Positions 7,249-16,755 are shown, counted from the first letter of the stretch. The stretch is DNA of 64,000 nucleotides from JASGCL01 sp965203915 (GCA_965203915.1 OZ241918.1:682001-746000), one strand, 5' to 3'. The notes: generated by a model not told the origin, from the sequence alone. A program made the numbers and translations.

Positions 7249-8634
7249 CTAATAAGAAAGTTGTTTTATAAATGCCATAACATCGCCGCCAAATTCATTC
7301 TTAATTTGGTTGAGCATTTTATCGCTGGTGGATTCTTTTGAATTCACAACCTCGCGAATAAATTCCAAGAAAATAGTTTCGTCGTTGCCCAATTGATTTT
7401 TGACGGCGCGCGATTTTAATCCGCCCTCGGCAACCACCAACAATTCTTTTAAATAATCATAGGCGGTAAATTTTCCTAACGACGCCCTTAAACCCAAACG
7501 CGGCACATCATGGGCAAAGGCCACCATGTCGGCGACTGGCCATTTTGCCACCATGTCATAGGCGGCATCCAAACTTGATTGGTCATACAACAAACCAACC
7601 CACAGGGCGGGCAGGGCGCATAAATGTTGCCATGCACCCACGTCGGCGCCGCGCATTTCCAAATATCTTTTTAATCGCACCTCGGTAAAGACAACCGTCA
7701 AATGATCATCCCAATCCTTGATGGTGGCGGGGCGGTCTTCAAACCCGGGCAAATTGCCCGCCATAAATTTTTTGAAATCCTTGCCCAGGGCATCGCGATA
7801 AATTATTTTATGATTTTTTTCATAATCCTTATCGTAATCTTTCACGAAATACATCGGCACATCCAGCATGTAATCAACCCACATGTCGTAACCAAAACCA
7901 TCGTCAAACACCACGGCGGGGAAACCCGTGCGGTCGGGGTCGGTGTCTTGCCACACCGCGACGCGGGTTGATTGGAAATCGGTTATTGTGCCGTTCATGA
8001 TAGGGGAATTGGCAAACAAAGCCGAGGCAACGGGTTGCAAGGCCAGCGAAGCGCGAAATTTTTTTATCATGTCGGCCTCGGACGAAAAATCAAGGTTGAC
8101 CTGCACGGTGCAGGTTTGCGTCATCATTTCGGTGCCGCGTTTGCCGCGGGTTGGCATATATTGGCGCATCAAGGCATAACGCCCCTTCGGCATCCATTCG
8201 ATACTATCGGGGTTGTGCAACGGGTCATGGCCCAGACCAAACATTTGAATATTAAATTGTTGGCAAACCTGCAACATCATTTCCAAATGGCGATTGGTTT
8301 CGGCGCAGGTTTGATGAAGGTTTTTTAACGGCGCGCCCGATAATTCAAATTGGCCGCCAGGTTCCAACGTGATGGAATCCATGTTGGTGCCCGTTAGGCC
8401 AATGATGTAATCCCCTTCCCAAATGGGTTGCCAGTTGGTTTTCTTTTGTAAAAAATTTAACAATTCTTGAATGCCATTTTTGCCGAAATAGCCAACGCGT
8501 TGTTGATTGCTTTTGTTGTATAAAAATTTTTCGTGCTCGGTCCCTATCAACCATTTGTCTTTGGTTTTTTCACCGCTGGCAATGTAATCGGCCAACTGTT
8601 GTTTTTTGGTAATGGGGGAAGATTCTTTTGCCAT
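7249..8634 (-). CDS. gshA: Glutamate-cysteine ligase, plant/alphaproteobacterial type
   Basis: This enzyme makes gamma-glutamylcysteine, the first and rate-limiting step of glutathione synthesis. The 461-residue product begins MAKESSPITKKQQLADYIASG. Conserved blocks are WLIGTEHEKF (about 27-36), ITLEPGGQFELSGAPL (about 85-100), MPKGRYALMRQYMPTRGKRG, MTQTCTVQVNLDF, and LKRYLEMRGADVG near residue 320. This is the GCS2/plant-type architecture rather than the gammaproteobacterial GshA. The frame is open further upstream to 8847, but that stretch overlaps rsmE entirely and has no family similarity, so ATG at 8634, 16 bases after the rsmE stop, is the start. gshB is not in the window. Co-transcription with rsmE and gpmI is likely. 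Confidence 0.94.
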   Translation of the reverse strand: MAKESSPITKKQQLADYIASGEKTKDKWLIGTEHEKFLYNKSNQQRVGYFGKNGIQELLNFLQKKTNWQPIWEGDYIIGLTGTNMDSITLEPGGQFELSGAPLKNLHQTCAETNRHLEMMLQVCQQFNIQMFGLGHDPLHNPDSIEWMPKGRYALMRQYMPTRGKRGTEMMTQTCTVQVNLDFSSEADMIKKFRASLALQPVASALFANSPIMNGTITDFQSTRVAVWQDTDPDRTGFPAVVFDDGFGYDMWVDYMLDVPMYFVKDYDKDYEKNHKIIYRDALGKDFKKFMAGNLPGFEDRPATIKDWDDHLTVVFTEVRLKRYLEMRGADVGAWQHLCALPALWVGLLYDQSSLDAAYDMVAKWPVADMVAFAHDVPRLGLRASLGKFTAYDYLKELLVVAEGGLKSRAVKNQLGNDETIFLEFIREVVNSKESTSDKMLNQIKNEFGGDVMAFIKQLSY

Positions 8635-8650
8635 TTTTGGTGGTTGTCTA

Positions 8651-9448
8651 TCATAATCGATTATAAAAGAAAAGCCCCGCCAGCATAGCAAGCCCTGCGG
8701 TTTCACTGCGTAGGATTGTATCGCCCAAACTGACGCCGAAAAATTTTTTTTGCTTGGTGGCTTGCATTGTTTGTTGCGCGCGCAACCATTTTCTTTCGCT
8801 ATCGGTAAAGCCGCCAGGTGGCCCAACCAACAAACCCACGGCGTCATGGTTGCTCGTTGCGTTGTTTTTTATCAGGGCAAGTGTTTCCCTAAAATTGGCA
8901 CCGCCCTTTTCATCGCCATAGATAATGGGCATAGCAGGCGACGCCATGGCTTCAAGCTCGATAGCATCATGGAGCGTTGCTGGGGCGAGGCGGCCTGACA
9001 ATTCGGTTGCGCCCAGGGCTACCTTCTGCCATTTTTCTTTTTGCTTCTGCCATTCTTCCTTTTTACGCTCGGTAAGGTCGGTGATAACGGGGATAAGGTC
9101 GCTCGCCCCCAATTCAATCGCCTTGGGTATCAGGGTATCAAGCCGTGATTTTTCCAACAAAGCAAAATACAAAACGGTTTTTGCCTGATGCGACATGGGT
9201 GATTTTTCCAACGACATGATGTTGAAACTTGCCATTTTTTTTTCTACATGCGCAACGCGGGCGCGGTATTCACCAACCCGTTCGTTGAACAACAACAATT
9301 CATCATTGACCTGACGGCGCAGCACCGCCAGCAGGTGATGGTTTTGTTCGGGCGATAAAATGGATCCTAAAGGGGCGGTTGTTTTGTCCAGCCCCATGGT
9401 TGTTTCTAGGCCAGGGCAATAGAATCGCGGAACATGACGCTGCTTCAT
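8651..9448 (-). CDS. rsmE: 16S rRNA (uracil-1498-N3)-methyltransferase
   Basis: RsmE methylates U1498 of 16S rRNA in the 30S subunit using S-adenosylmethionine. The 265-residue product has an N-terminal PUA-like part (HLLAVLRRQVND about 38-49) and a SPOUT knot domain. The knot motifs are clear: LVGPPGGFTDSE at about 210-221 and SLGDTILRSETAGLAML near 240-256. KAIELGASDLIPVITD lies at the start of the catalytic domain. It sits 7 bases after gpmI and 16 before gshA in a tight minus-strand run; the pairing of rsmE with gshA is common in alphaproteobacteria, which supports both calls. Confidence 0.95.
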   Translation of the reverse strand: MKQRHVPRFYCPGLETTMGLDKTTAPLGSILSPEQNHHLLAVLRRQVNDELLLFNERVGEYRARVAHVEKKMASFNIMSLEKSPMSHQAKTVLYFALLEKSRLDTLIPKAIELGASDLIPVITDLTERKKEEWQKQKEKWQKVALGATELSGRLAPATLHDAIELEAMASPAMPIIYGDEKGGANFRETLALIKNNATSNHDAVGLLVGPPGGFTDSERKWLRAQQTMQATKQKKFFGVSLGDTILRSETAGLAMLAGLFFYNRL

Positions 9449-9455
9449 TTTTTTT

Positions 9456-11072
9456 TTATTTTTTAAGCAGCAGCGATGACCCCGTCATGGCGGCAGGTTG
9501 CTCAATGCCAAGCAAGGTCAACATGGTGGGGGCAATGTCGGCCAATTTGCCCGTGGGGCGCAATGTATAATCTTGCCATTGTTTTTCATTGCCCACCAAC
9601 ATACATGGCACAAGGTTCAGGGTATGGGCGGTGTTGGGTTGGTTGGTTTTTTTATCAAACATGGTTTCAATATTGCCATGGTCGGCGGTGATAATCATCG
9701 TGCCATTTTTTTCTTCCATAGCATGGGTTAGGCGCGCCAGGCATGTATCCAACACCTCCAACGCCTTGACCGCGGGGGGCATCAACCCCGAATGGCCAAC
9801 CATGTCGGCGTTGGCGTAATTTAAAATAATAACATCATGTTTGTTGTGGGTTATGGAATCCACCACCGCGTCCGTTACCTCCACCGCCGACATTTCAGGC
9901 TTAAGGTCATAGGTTGCCACCTTGGGTGATGGGATCATGATACGGTCTTCGCGGGGGTAGGGTTCTTCGCGCCCGCCGTTAAAGAAAAAAGTAACATGGG
10001 CATATTTTTCGGTTTCCGCAATCCGCAATTGACGCAACCGATGGGTGGCCAATACTTCGCCCATGGTTTGTTCAAATAGTTCTTTGCCAAACAATACCCC
10101 CATATGCTGTGATAGGGTTTTGGAATATTCGACCAAGCCAACCATCATGTTTGGTTTAAAAAACTTTTTATCTTGATGGTCGCGTTTGAAAAAAGCAAAA
10201 TCATTATCGACCAAGGCTAGCGAAAGTTGCCTTGCGCGGTCGGCGCGAAAATTCATAAATAATACCACATCGCCCTTTTTCATGCCTGCATAATTATCGA
10301 TGACGGTGGGGGTTATGAATTCATCGTTGATGTTGGCTTGATAGGCGGCATCGATGGCCGATAAAACATTGTCAGCATGCTGTGGCGCCACGCCATGCAC
10401 CATGGCATGGAATGCTTGCTCGGTTCGCTGCCAATTTTTATCGCGGTCCATGGCAAAATAACGCCCCGTCACGGTGGCGGGTTTAACATGTTGGTTGGTT
10501 TGCGCCGCGGGGGATTGGCTGGTTTGCCAATCTTTCCAGAATTCTTTGGCCGAACGCGGCGCGGTGTCGCGACCATCGGTAATAAAATGCAGGTAGGAAG
10601 TTATTTTATGTTCCGCCAAATAATTGGCGACATGGGCCATGTGGTCTTGGTGGCCATGCACCCCACCCTTTGACAATAACCCGATAACATGCACCGCACC
10701 GTTATGTTGTTTTGCGGTGTCGAGCATTTGTTGGAAGGTTGGAATTTTTTCCAACGAACCATCGGCGCAGGACTTGGTAATGCGGGGCAGTTCTTGCAAA
10801 ATAACGCGCCCCGAACCAATATTCATGTGGCCAACTTCGCTGTTGCCCATTTGCCCTTCGGGCAAGCCGACAAAACTTTCGGATGCTTGCAATTTTGCCA
10901 TGGGATATTTTTTACATAAACCTTGCCAACAGGGCATGTTGGCTTGGGCAATAGCATTGTCGGCTGCATTGTCATCCGCCTTGTTAGGGGCTGAATCATG
11001 CGGAGCATCGCGCAGGCCGAAACCGTCCAATATTACCAACAGCAAGGGAAGATTGATGAGGCGATTTGACAT
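9456..11072 (-). CDS. gpmI: 2,3-bisphosphoglycerate-independent phosphoglycerate mutase
   Basis: GpmI interconverts 3- and 2-phosphoglycerate in glycolysis, using two manganese ions and a phosphoserine intermediate. The 538-residue product is slightly longer than the usual 505-515. LLVILDGFGLR (about 10-20) supplies the first metal ligand; GNSEVGHMNIGSGR carries the catalytic serine (about residue 76-77). VHGHQDHM, FITDGRDTAP, GRYFAMDRDKNW and FRADRARQLS follow in order, then NYANADMVGHSG and ITADHGN near the C-terminus. An Asp/Asn/Ala-rich insertion near 24-42 accounts for some of the extra length. It has 97 bases of untranslated space upstream (after sufT) and could have its own promoter. 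Confidence 0.96.
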   Translation of the reverse strand: MSNRLINLPLLLVILDGFGLRDAPHDSAPNKADDNAADNAIAQANMPCWQGLCKKYPMAKLQASESFVGLPEGQMGNSEVGHMNIGSGRVILQELPRITKSCADGSLEKIPTFQQMLDTAKQHNGAVHVIGLLSKGGVHGHQDHMAHVANYLAEHKITSYLHFITDGRDTAPRSAKEFWKDWQTSQSPAAQTNQHVKPATVTGRYFAMDRDKNWQRTEQAFHAMVHGVAPQHADNVLSAIDAAYQANINDEFITPTVIDNYAGMKKGDVVLFMNFRADRARQLSLALVDNDFAFFKRDHQDKKFFKPNMMVGLVEYSKTLSQHMGVLFGKELFEQTMGEVLATHRLRQLRIAETEKYAHVTFFFNGGREEPYPREDRIMIPSPKVATYDLKPEMSAVEVTDAVVDSITHNKHDVIILNYANADMVGHSGLMPPAVKALEVLDTCLARLTHAMEEKNGTMIITADHGNIETMFDKKTNQPNTAHTLNLVPCMLVGNEKQWQDYTLRPTGKLADIAPTMLTLLGIEQPAAMTGSSLLLKK

Positions 11073-11169
11073 GAAGGGTTGTAGCTAGGATGTCCGATAT
11101 TTTTTATGTGCACTCCTTATAGATGAAAGATATTTTTTTGGCAAATGACACTGCGCTTTACTCGCCAAA

Positions 11170-11658
11170 TCATCCAAACCCTAAGGCTAACTTGGCGTCG
11201 GCCGACATTTTCTCCATGGTCCAGGCTGGGGTCCAGGTTAATTTTACCCTCACCTTGCCCACGCCTTCCAACACCGCCAATGATTCGGCTACTTGCTTGG
11301 GCATTTCACCCGCCACGGGGCAGGCGGGGGCGGTTAGGGTCATGACAACATTCACGTCGCCGTTGGGCACCTGTTGCAATTCGTAGATAAGCCCAAGGTC
11401 AAAAATATTGACGGGAATTTCGGGGTCAAAAACCTGGCGCAGGGCATTTTCCAAATCATCCATGCTTGCTAATTTTTTTGTGGCGTTGTCGCTAGCTGGC
11501 AAGTCCGCCAAGGATTCGCCCATCACCACTTCGCGCCCCTCGGCAATGTCGGATGTTTGCGGGCTAAGGTCGATAATATCTTTTTTCAGATCCTCAATAT
11601 TGCCTTTTTTCATATCAACAGGTTGCTGACTGTCATCTGGTCTTTTTTCTTCGGTCAT
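11170..11658 (-). CDS. sufT: MIP18/DUF59-family Fe-S assembly protein SufT
   Basis: SufT-type proteins assist maturation of iron-sulfur proteins; the precise step is not settled. The 162-residue product has a charged, poorly conserved N-terminal half and a C-terminal DUF59 domain: VFDPEIPVNIFDLGLIYEL (about 90-108), VVMTLTAPACPVAGEMP with the conserved cysteine (about 122-138), and the LTWTPAWTMEKMSADAKL tail typical of the Suf-linked subgroup. It follows sufS after 33 bases on the same strand, the usual last position in alphaproteobacterial suf operons. SufA or an A-type carrier is not seen in the window. Confidence 0.92.
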   Translation of the reverse strand: MTEEKRPDDSQQPVDMKKGNIEDLKKDIIDLSPQTSDIAEGREVVMGESLADLPASDNATKKLASMDDLENALRQVFDPEIPVNIFDLGLIYELQQVPNGDVNVVMTLTAPACPVAGEMPKQVAESLAVLEGVGKVRVKLTWTPAWTMEKMSADAKLALGFG

Positions 11659-11691
11659 GATTTTTTTCCTTCGCCATGGTTGCTGTTATTT

Positions 11692-12930
11692 TTATGCCAA
11701 TTTTAACATTTTGAGAGATTGGTCAAAGGCCGCAAAAAATTGTTCTACATCATCTTGGTCGTTATGGATGCCGAAACTGACCCTGGCGGTGGCGGCAATG
11801 GCTATGTTTTTTTGTGCCGCCATGAATGTATGGATGGGCATGGCGCAATGATGCCCCGCGCGAATCGCCACGCCCGATTGGTCGACCAATGTTGCCACGT
11901 CATGCGGGTGCGCACCGCGAATAAAAAATGACACCAGCGAACCGCTTTCTTTGGGGTTGGATAAAAATTCCACGGCTTGGTATTTTTTTAATCCGTCCCG
12001 CACCTGCATCCCCAATTTTTTTTCATGATCAAACAGTTCGGCCAGTGGCAAGGTATTTAACCATTCGATGGTCGCGCCCAGGGCGATAGCCTCCATCGTT
12101 GGTGGCGTGCCCGCTTCAAACCGCGCGGGTGGGCGAGCAAAGGTGGTTTTATCAAGCGCAACCGATTCTATCATATCGCCGCCGCCAAAAAATGGCGGCA
12201 ATTTTTTTAACCATGATGCGCGACCATATAATACCCCGATGCCCGTTGGGGCATAAAGTTTGTGGCCACTAAAAATAAAAAAATCGCAGTCCAAATCTTT
12301 GACATCAATTTTTTGATGGCAAATACTTTGCGCGCCATCAACGATGGTGGTAACGCCCAGGGCTTTTGCCTTGGCGCAAATTTCTTTGATGGGGTTGATG
12401 GTCGCCAAAACATTCGAGCAATGGGTAAGGGTCAACAATTTGACATGGGGTAGATGTTGTTCGATGTCTTGCATGTTGAGGTTGCCATCGCTGTCGACAC
12501 CCGCGTAGATTAACTCCACCCCCGTTTCGTCGCGCAACATTTGCCACGGCACCATGTTGGCGTGGTGTTCCATCACCGACAATAAAATTTTGTCGCCTTT
12601 TTTCAAAAAATGGCGACCATAAGCATGGGCCAACAGGTTAAAGCCAAATGTCGCCCCGTTGGTAAAAACAATTTCGTCATGTTCGGCGTTGATAAATTTT
12701 GCAACCGACGAGCGGGCTGCTTCGTAATCATGGGTCATGACATTGGCAAATTGATAGGCACCGCGGTGCACGTTGGCGTAATGATGCTGCATCATCGATG
12801 ATAAAGATTTGATAACCGCCAAGGGTTTTTGCGCCGAGGCTGCACTATCCAAATAACAAAGTCGTTTGCCGTGGATGGGTTCCTGCAAAATAGGAAATTG
12901 GTCGCGAATGGTGGAGATAATATCTTTCAT
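11692..12930 (-). CDS. sufS: Cysteine desulfurase SufS
   Basis: SufS is a PLP enzyme that takes sulfur from cysteine and passes it on as a persulfide to the Suf scaffold. With the start at 12930 the product has 412 residues, close to the family norm (about 405-415). Landmarks are YLDSAASAQKP (26-36), ANVHRGAYQFAN (52-63), EHHANMVPWQ (121-130), the PLP lysine in SGHKLYAPTGIG (K224), FEAGTPPTMEAI, and the catalytic cysteine in RAGHHCAMP (C362). The frame opens 18 codons earlier at 12984, but that start lies inside sufD; ATG at 12930 leaves a 23-base gap after sufD and fits the family N-terminus. A SufE/SufU partner is not visible in the window. Confidence 0.95.
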   Translation of the reverse strand: MKDIISTIRDQFPILQEPIHGKRLCYLDSAASAQKPLAVIKSLSSMMQHHYANVHRGAYQFANVMTHDYEAARSSVAKFINAEHDEIVFTNGATFGFNLLAHAYGRHFLKKGDKILLSVMEHHANMVPWQMLRDETGVELIYAGVDSDGNLNMQDIEQHLPHVKLLTLTHCSNVLATINPIKEICAKAKALGVTTIVDGAQSICHQKIDVKDLDCDFFIFSGHKLYAPTGIGVLYGRASWLKKLPPFFGGGDMIESVALDKTTFARPPARFEAGTPPTMEAIALGATIEWLNTLPLAELFDHEKKLGMQVRDGLKKYQAVEFLSNPKESGSLVSFFIRGAHPHDVATLVDQSGVAIRAGHHCAMPIHTFMAAQKNIAIAATARVSFGIHNDQDDVEQFFAAFDQSLKMLKLA

Positions 12931-12953
12931 GATACGGCAACTTTCTTTATCAA

Positions 12954-13955
12954 TTATTGTGGGTCGACAAGCGGCGTCAGCCACCCCCAGGCCGTGTTTA
13001 AAACATCCCCCGAAAAATGCCGCAAGCCATTCATGAAGAAGCTGCCGAGCAATAATTTTTTTGCCGTTTTGTGGTCGATGCCACGGGCGCGCAAATAATA
13101 TAATTGGTCATCGTCAATCGCCCCGACAGACAAACCATGGGTCGCCTTCACCTTATCATGTTTTATGTTCAATTCGGGCTTGCCATAAAATTTTGCACTG
13201 GGCGATAACACCATGGCTTTGATATCTTGCGCCGTGTTGGCGTTGGTGGCGGCAATATCAATATCGGTGCATACTTGGGCTATCATAATATCGGAATAAT
13301 CCACCACGCCGCGCACAATAATTTGAGATGTCGTTTCGGGAACCTGGTGAATGACACGAATCGTGCTGTCGCCCAATTTGCTTATTTTTTCTTCCCCTGC
13401 CTCTTTTGGCGCGACACCATTTCCACTATTTTGCGGGATAGCTTTTGCCATGTCGTGGTTAATCAGCGTGTTTTTTCCCGCCACAAAGACGCAAGCAACG
13501 GCATGCGGGGCTTCCAAATATACATCGCGTTCCATCCTGACGGCGTGCGATAAATCCAAAAATGTGAAATCGTTTAAACGACTGCTTTCTTGCAATCGGT
13601 AATGAAATTTGATGAATTGCGGCTTGCTACCCTCGGGCTTTTGCCAAAAGAAATTGGCCGTCGCGCCAGGCGCAATGATAATGGTGAGATATAGATTGAG
13701 GTTTGCTCCGCCCTTATTTTCTGCCAAGGTAAAAAAAACATTGGCCTCGGTTTGTGCGGGCACGGTGATATGGCTGTCGCCCGTGATGGTGACCTCGCTA
13801 TAGCCTGGCTTGATGGTGAGCTCGACCTTATCGGCGGGTGTTGGTTGTTCGGTAACAACCGACAACAGGTTGCGTGCTACGTCGCTGGTGCTTAGGCTTT
13901 TGTAAAAACTAAGGCTGTCATCGCGTCGGGCATTAGATATATTGACCATAGCCAC
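12954..13955 (-). CDS. sufD: Fe-S assembly scaffold subunit SufD
   Basis: SufD forms the SufBCD scaffold complex with SufB and the SufC ATPase, and is needed for iron entry. The 333-residue product is short for the family (usually 400 or more); the N-terminal helical domain is reduced. The beta-helix core is recognisable, and the C-terminal signature KPELNIKHDKVKATHGLSVG (about 260-279) followed by DDDQLYYLRARGI is intact, including the histidine in ATHG. An insert of about 15 residues (near 178-195, Asn/Gly/Glu-rich) is present. It overlaps the 3' end of sufC by 23 bases, suggesting coupled translation. Confidence 0.92.
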   Translation of the reverse strand: MAMVNISNARRDDSLSFYKSLSTSDVARNLLSVVTEQPTPADKVELTIKPGYSEVTITGDSHITVPAQTEANVFFTLAENKGGANLNLYLTIIIAPGATANFFWQKPEGSKPQFIKFHYRLQESSRLNDFTFLDLSHAVRMERDVYLEAPHAVACVFVAGKNTLINHDMAKAIPQNSGNGVAPKEAGEEKISKLGDSTIRVIHQVPETTSQIIVRGVVDYSDIMIAQVCTDIDIAATNANTAQDIKAMVLSPSAKFYGKPELNIKHDKVKATHGLSVGAIDDDQLYYLRARGIDHKTAKKLLLGSFFMNGLRHFSGDVLNTAWGWLTPLVDPQ

Positions 13956-14682
13956 TTTTTTCCAATTCTTTTGCCAAATTTTTATCCCCTTCTTTTGCTA
14001 TTTGCCCCTTTGCTAATACCGACACCACATCGGGCTGGATATAATCCAACAGCCGTTGGTAGTGGGTAATAATCAAAAACGATGTTTTTTCATTGCGCAT
14101 TTCGTTGACGGCGGCGGCGACGGTTTTCATGGCGTCAATATCCAACCCCGAATCTATTTCATCCAAAATAATCAATTGTGGTTCAAGCAACAACATTTGT
14201 AAAACCTCAAATCTTTTTTTCTCGCCCCCTGAAAAACCATCATTCACCGCACGGCTTAATATATCATCAGATATTTGTAATTTTTTGGTCAAGGGGCGCA
14301 AATGTTTTACAAAATCCATGGGCGACAACGGCGGTTCGCCCCGCGCCACCCGCACCGCGTTAAGAGCATAACGCAAAAAGATAGAGGAAGAAAGCCCGTG
14401 GATTTCAGTCGGATATTGAAAAGCCAAAAAAATACCCGCCCGCGCCCGTTCCTCAACATTCATGGCGAGTAAATCTTGGCCATTATAAATGACTTCGCCG
14501 CCCAATATTTCATAATCTTCCTTGCCCGCCAAAACTTGGGCCAGGGTGCTTTTACCCGAACCATTGGGCCCCATGATGGCGTGAACACGACCAGCGGGTA
14601 GCGACAGATTTAATCCGCGCAAAATTGCATCTTTGCCATCGGCGCGTTTGGCTTTTAAATTTTTTATTTCCAAAATATTCAT
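13933..14682 (-). CDS. sufC: Fe-S assembly ATPase SufC
   Basis: SufC is the ABC-type ATPase of the cytoplasmic SufBCD scaffold. The 249-residue product has Walker A GPNGSGKSTLAQVLAGK (about 38-54), the SufC-specific GIFLAFQYPTEIHGL after the Q-loop (about 84-98), the signature FSGGEKKRFEVLQM (about 149-162), Walker B LIILDEIDSGLDID, and the switch histidine in ITHYQRLLDYI. Family length is about 248-252. It lies between sufB (21-base gap) and sufD (overlap) in the operon. Confidence 0.97.
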   Translation of the reverse strand: MNILEIKNLKAKRADGKDAILRGLNLSLPAGRVHAIMGPNGSGKSTLAQVLAGKEDYEILGGEVIYNGQDLLAMNVEERARAGIFLAFQYPTEIHGLSSSIFLRYALNAVRVARGEPPLSPMDFVKHLRPLTKKLQISDDILSRAVNDGFSGGEKKRFEVLQMLLLEPQLIILDEIDSGLDIDAMKTVAAAVNEMRNEKTSFLIITHYQRLLDYIQPDVVSVLAKGQIAKEGDKNLAKELEKSGYGQYI

Positions 14683-14703
14683 GTTGTTTGTTTGGGGTTG
14701 GTT

Positions 14704-16218
14704 TTAACCAACCGCCCCTTCTAGACTAATGGCGACGAGTTTTTGCGCTTCCACGGCAAATTCCATCGGTAAATTTTGTAATACCTCACGGCAAAATCCG
14801 TTGACGATTAAACCAACCGCTTGCTCTTTGTCAATGCCGCGTTGTTGGCAATAAAAAATTTGCTCTTCTGATAAACTTGTTGTGGTGGCTTCATGTTCCA
14901 ATTTCGCCATCGATTGGTTATTCTCGATATAGGGGATAGTCTCCGCGATGGCAGCATCGCCAATGATTAGGGAATCGCATTGGGTAAAATTTTGCGCGCC
15001 TTCGGCCTTGGCAGCAATTTTTAATAACCCGCGATAGGCCTGATGGCCATGCCCCGCCACGATGCCCTTTGAAATAATCCGCGATTTGGTATGTTTGCCA
15101 AGGTGAATCATCTTGGTGCCCGTGTCGGCTTTTTGATAATTGTTGCTAATCGCAACCGAATAAAATTCGCCCGAGGAATAATCGCCCTGCAAAATACAGG
15201 AAGGGTATTTCCATGTGATGGCGCTGCCCGTTTCGACCTGAGTCCAAGAAATATGGCTGCGCGCGCCGCGACAAGCCCCGCGTTTGGTAACAAAATTATA
15301 AATACCGCCGCGCCCCATTTTGTCGCCAGGATACCAATTTTGCACCGTGGAGTATTTTATGCTGGCGTCATCCAACGCTACCAATTCCACCACCGCGGCA
15401 TGCAATTGATTTTCATCGCGCATCGGCGCGGTGCAACCTTCTAAATAACTTACTTCCGCCGCTTCATCGGCGATGATAAGGGTTCGCTCGAATTGCCCAG
15501 TATTCTCGGCATTAATACGGAAGTAGGTTGAAAGCTCCATCGGGCATTTTACGCCGCGCGGTATGTAAACAAAAGATCCATCAGAAAAAACCGCGCTGTT
15601 GAGGCAGGCATGTTTGTTGTCGCTGTAGGGCACCACCGAACCCAAATATTTTTTTACCAACTCGGGGTAATGTTTTACGGCTTCAGAAAATGCACAAAAC
15701 ACCACGCCCACCTTTGCTAATTCTTCGCGAAAGGTCGTGGCAACCGACACACTATCGAAAATAGCATCCACCGCCACGCGCGGCGCGCCCTTCACATTGA
15801 GCAAAACCTCTTGCTCCTTTAAGGGAATGCCTAGTTTTTCAAATGTTTTGATGACCTCGGGGTCAATTTCATCAAGGCTAGCCACCGATTTTTTGGGTTG
15901 GGCAAAGTAAGAAATTTTTTGATAATCAATAGCGGGAATGGCAAAACTTGCCCAATTGGGTTCGGGCATTTTTTGCCAGTAGCGATAGGCCTTCAGCCGA
16001 AAATCCAACAACCAACTTGGCTCATCCTTTATGGCCGATATTTTCCTTACCACATCTTCGGACAGGCCGACCGCCAATATATCGCTATCAACCTTCGACA
16101 CAAAACCAAATTCGTAATCCTTGTCCAATCGCGATTGCACGGCGTCGGGTGGCGTGGCCCCCTGTTGCTCGTCTTGCTGACTGACGATATTTGCGCTTCG
16201 TGAATTATCTTGATTCAT
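14704..16218 (-). CDS. sufB: Fe-S assembly scaffold subunit SufB
   Basis: SufB carries the nascent iron-sulfur cluster in the SufBCD complex. The 504-residue product is of normal length (about 480-505). Conserved blocks include EPSWLLDFRLKAYRYW (about 65-80), KACLNSAVFSDGSFVYIP-like HACLNSAVFSDGSFVYIPRG, CPMELSTYFRIN, YLEGCTAPM, STVQNWYPGD, WKYPSCIL and the C-terminal FCREVLQNLPMEFA. The N-terminal 40 residues are Gln/Ser-rich and not conserved. It is the first structural gene after the Rrf2 regulator, with a 9-base gap. Confidence 0.96.
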   Translation of the reverse strand: MNQDNSRSANIVSQQDEQQGATPPDAVQSRLDKDYEFGFVSKVDSDILAVGLSEDVVRKISAIKDEPSWLLDFRLKAYRYWQKMPEPNWASFAIPAIDYQKISYFAQPKKSVASLDEIDPEVIKTFEKLGIPLKEQEVLLNVKGAPRVAVDAIFDSVSVATTFREELAKVGVVFCAFSEAVKHYPELVKKYLGSVVPYSDNKHACLNSAVFSDGSFVYIPRGVKCPMELSTYFRINAENTGQFERTLIIADEAAEVSYLEGCTAPMRDENQLHAAVVELVALDDASIKYSTVQNWYPGDKMGRGGIYNFVTKRGACRGARSHISWTQVETGSAITWKYPSCILQGDYSSGEFYSVAISNNYQKADTGTKMIHLGKHTKSRIISKGIVAGHGHQAYRGLLKIAAKAEGAQNFTQCDSLIIGDAAIAETIPYIENNQSMAKLEHEATTTSLSEEQIFYCQQRGIDKEQAVGLIVNGFCREVLQNLPMEFAVEAQKLVAISLEGAVG

Positions 16219-16227
16219 ATTTTGTAA

Positions 16228-16755
16228 TTAGGCGGTGGGGGAGGTTGATAAAAAATGTTGAAAGTTTTTATGAAATGTTTTGTCGTCCGACAAAAGGTCA
16301 GACAAGGTTATTTCCTGCAACGCAACTTGGATCACCTTGTTTATTTTTTGCCAGCGACCCGTCAGTTGGCAATAATCCGTTCTCTCGCACCTATCATCGT
16401 TGTCATGGACGCAAGCGGTGAGGGCGGGTGCCCCCTCCATCAATAACAACACATCGAACACCGAAATGCTTGATAGGGGTTTTGCCAATTTGTAACCGCC
16501 ATCGCGGCCACGCTCCGCCCATAACATCTCCCCCGCGGTTAATTTTTTTAACAGCAATTGCACGGTGGGCAGGGGGATAATGGTTAAGGCCGCCAAATCA
16601 CCCGCCGACATAAAATGGTTTGGCGCGCTATCATCAGCAGTATTTTCCTGGTTTGAATTATCTTCCTGCAAACGTGTTGTGGTAAATGGCGCACTGCGCG
16701 ATAATTCGGCCAGCAAAACAATGGCGTAATCGGTCATTTTAGAAATTTTAATCAT
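16228..16755 (-). CDS. Rrf2-family regulator of the suf operon
   Basis: A 175-residue winged-helix regulator of the Rrf2 family (relatives: IscR, SufR-like SUF regulator, RirA). The N-terminus MIKISKMTDYAIVLLAELSR is typical. Recognition-helix region MSAGDLAALTIIPLPTVQLLLKKL and wing RGRDGGYKLAK follow. Three cysteines in the family's cluster-binding arrangement are at 115, 123 and 129 (C-x7-C-x5-C), so it probably senses Fe-S status. An acidic, Asn/Gln-rich insert of about 20 residues (near 28-47) sits between the first helix and the helix-turn-helix, where most relatives have only a few residues. First gene of the suf operon and so probably autoregulated. Which Rrf2 subgroup it belongs to cannot be decided by eye, so no symbol is given. 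Confidence 0.9.
   Translation of the reverse strand: MIKISKMTDYAIVLLAELSRSAPFTTTRLQEDNSNQENTADDSAPNHFMSAGDLAALTIIPLPTVQLLLKKLTAGEMLWAERGRDGGYKLAKPLSSISVFDVLLLMEGAPALTACVHDNDDRCERTDYCQLTGRWQKINKVIQVALQEITLSDLLSDDKTFHKNFQHFLSTSPTA

Noticed and set aside
8635..8847. Upstream extension of gshA
   Set aside because: The extra 71 codons lie within rsmE and match nothing in the family; ATG at 8634 gives the normal length.
10624..11088. A 154-codon plus-strand frame antisense to gpmI
   Set aside because: Third-position bias and complete conservation follow gpmI on the minus strand; the plus frame is low-complexity.
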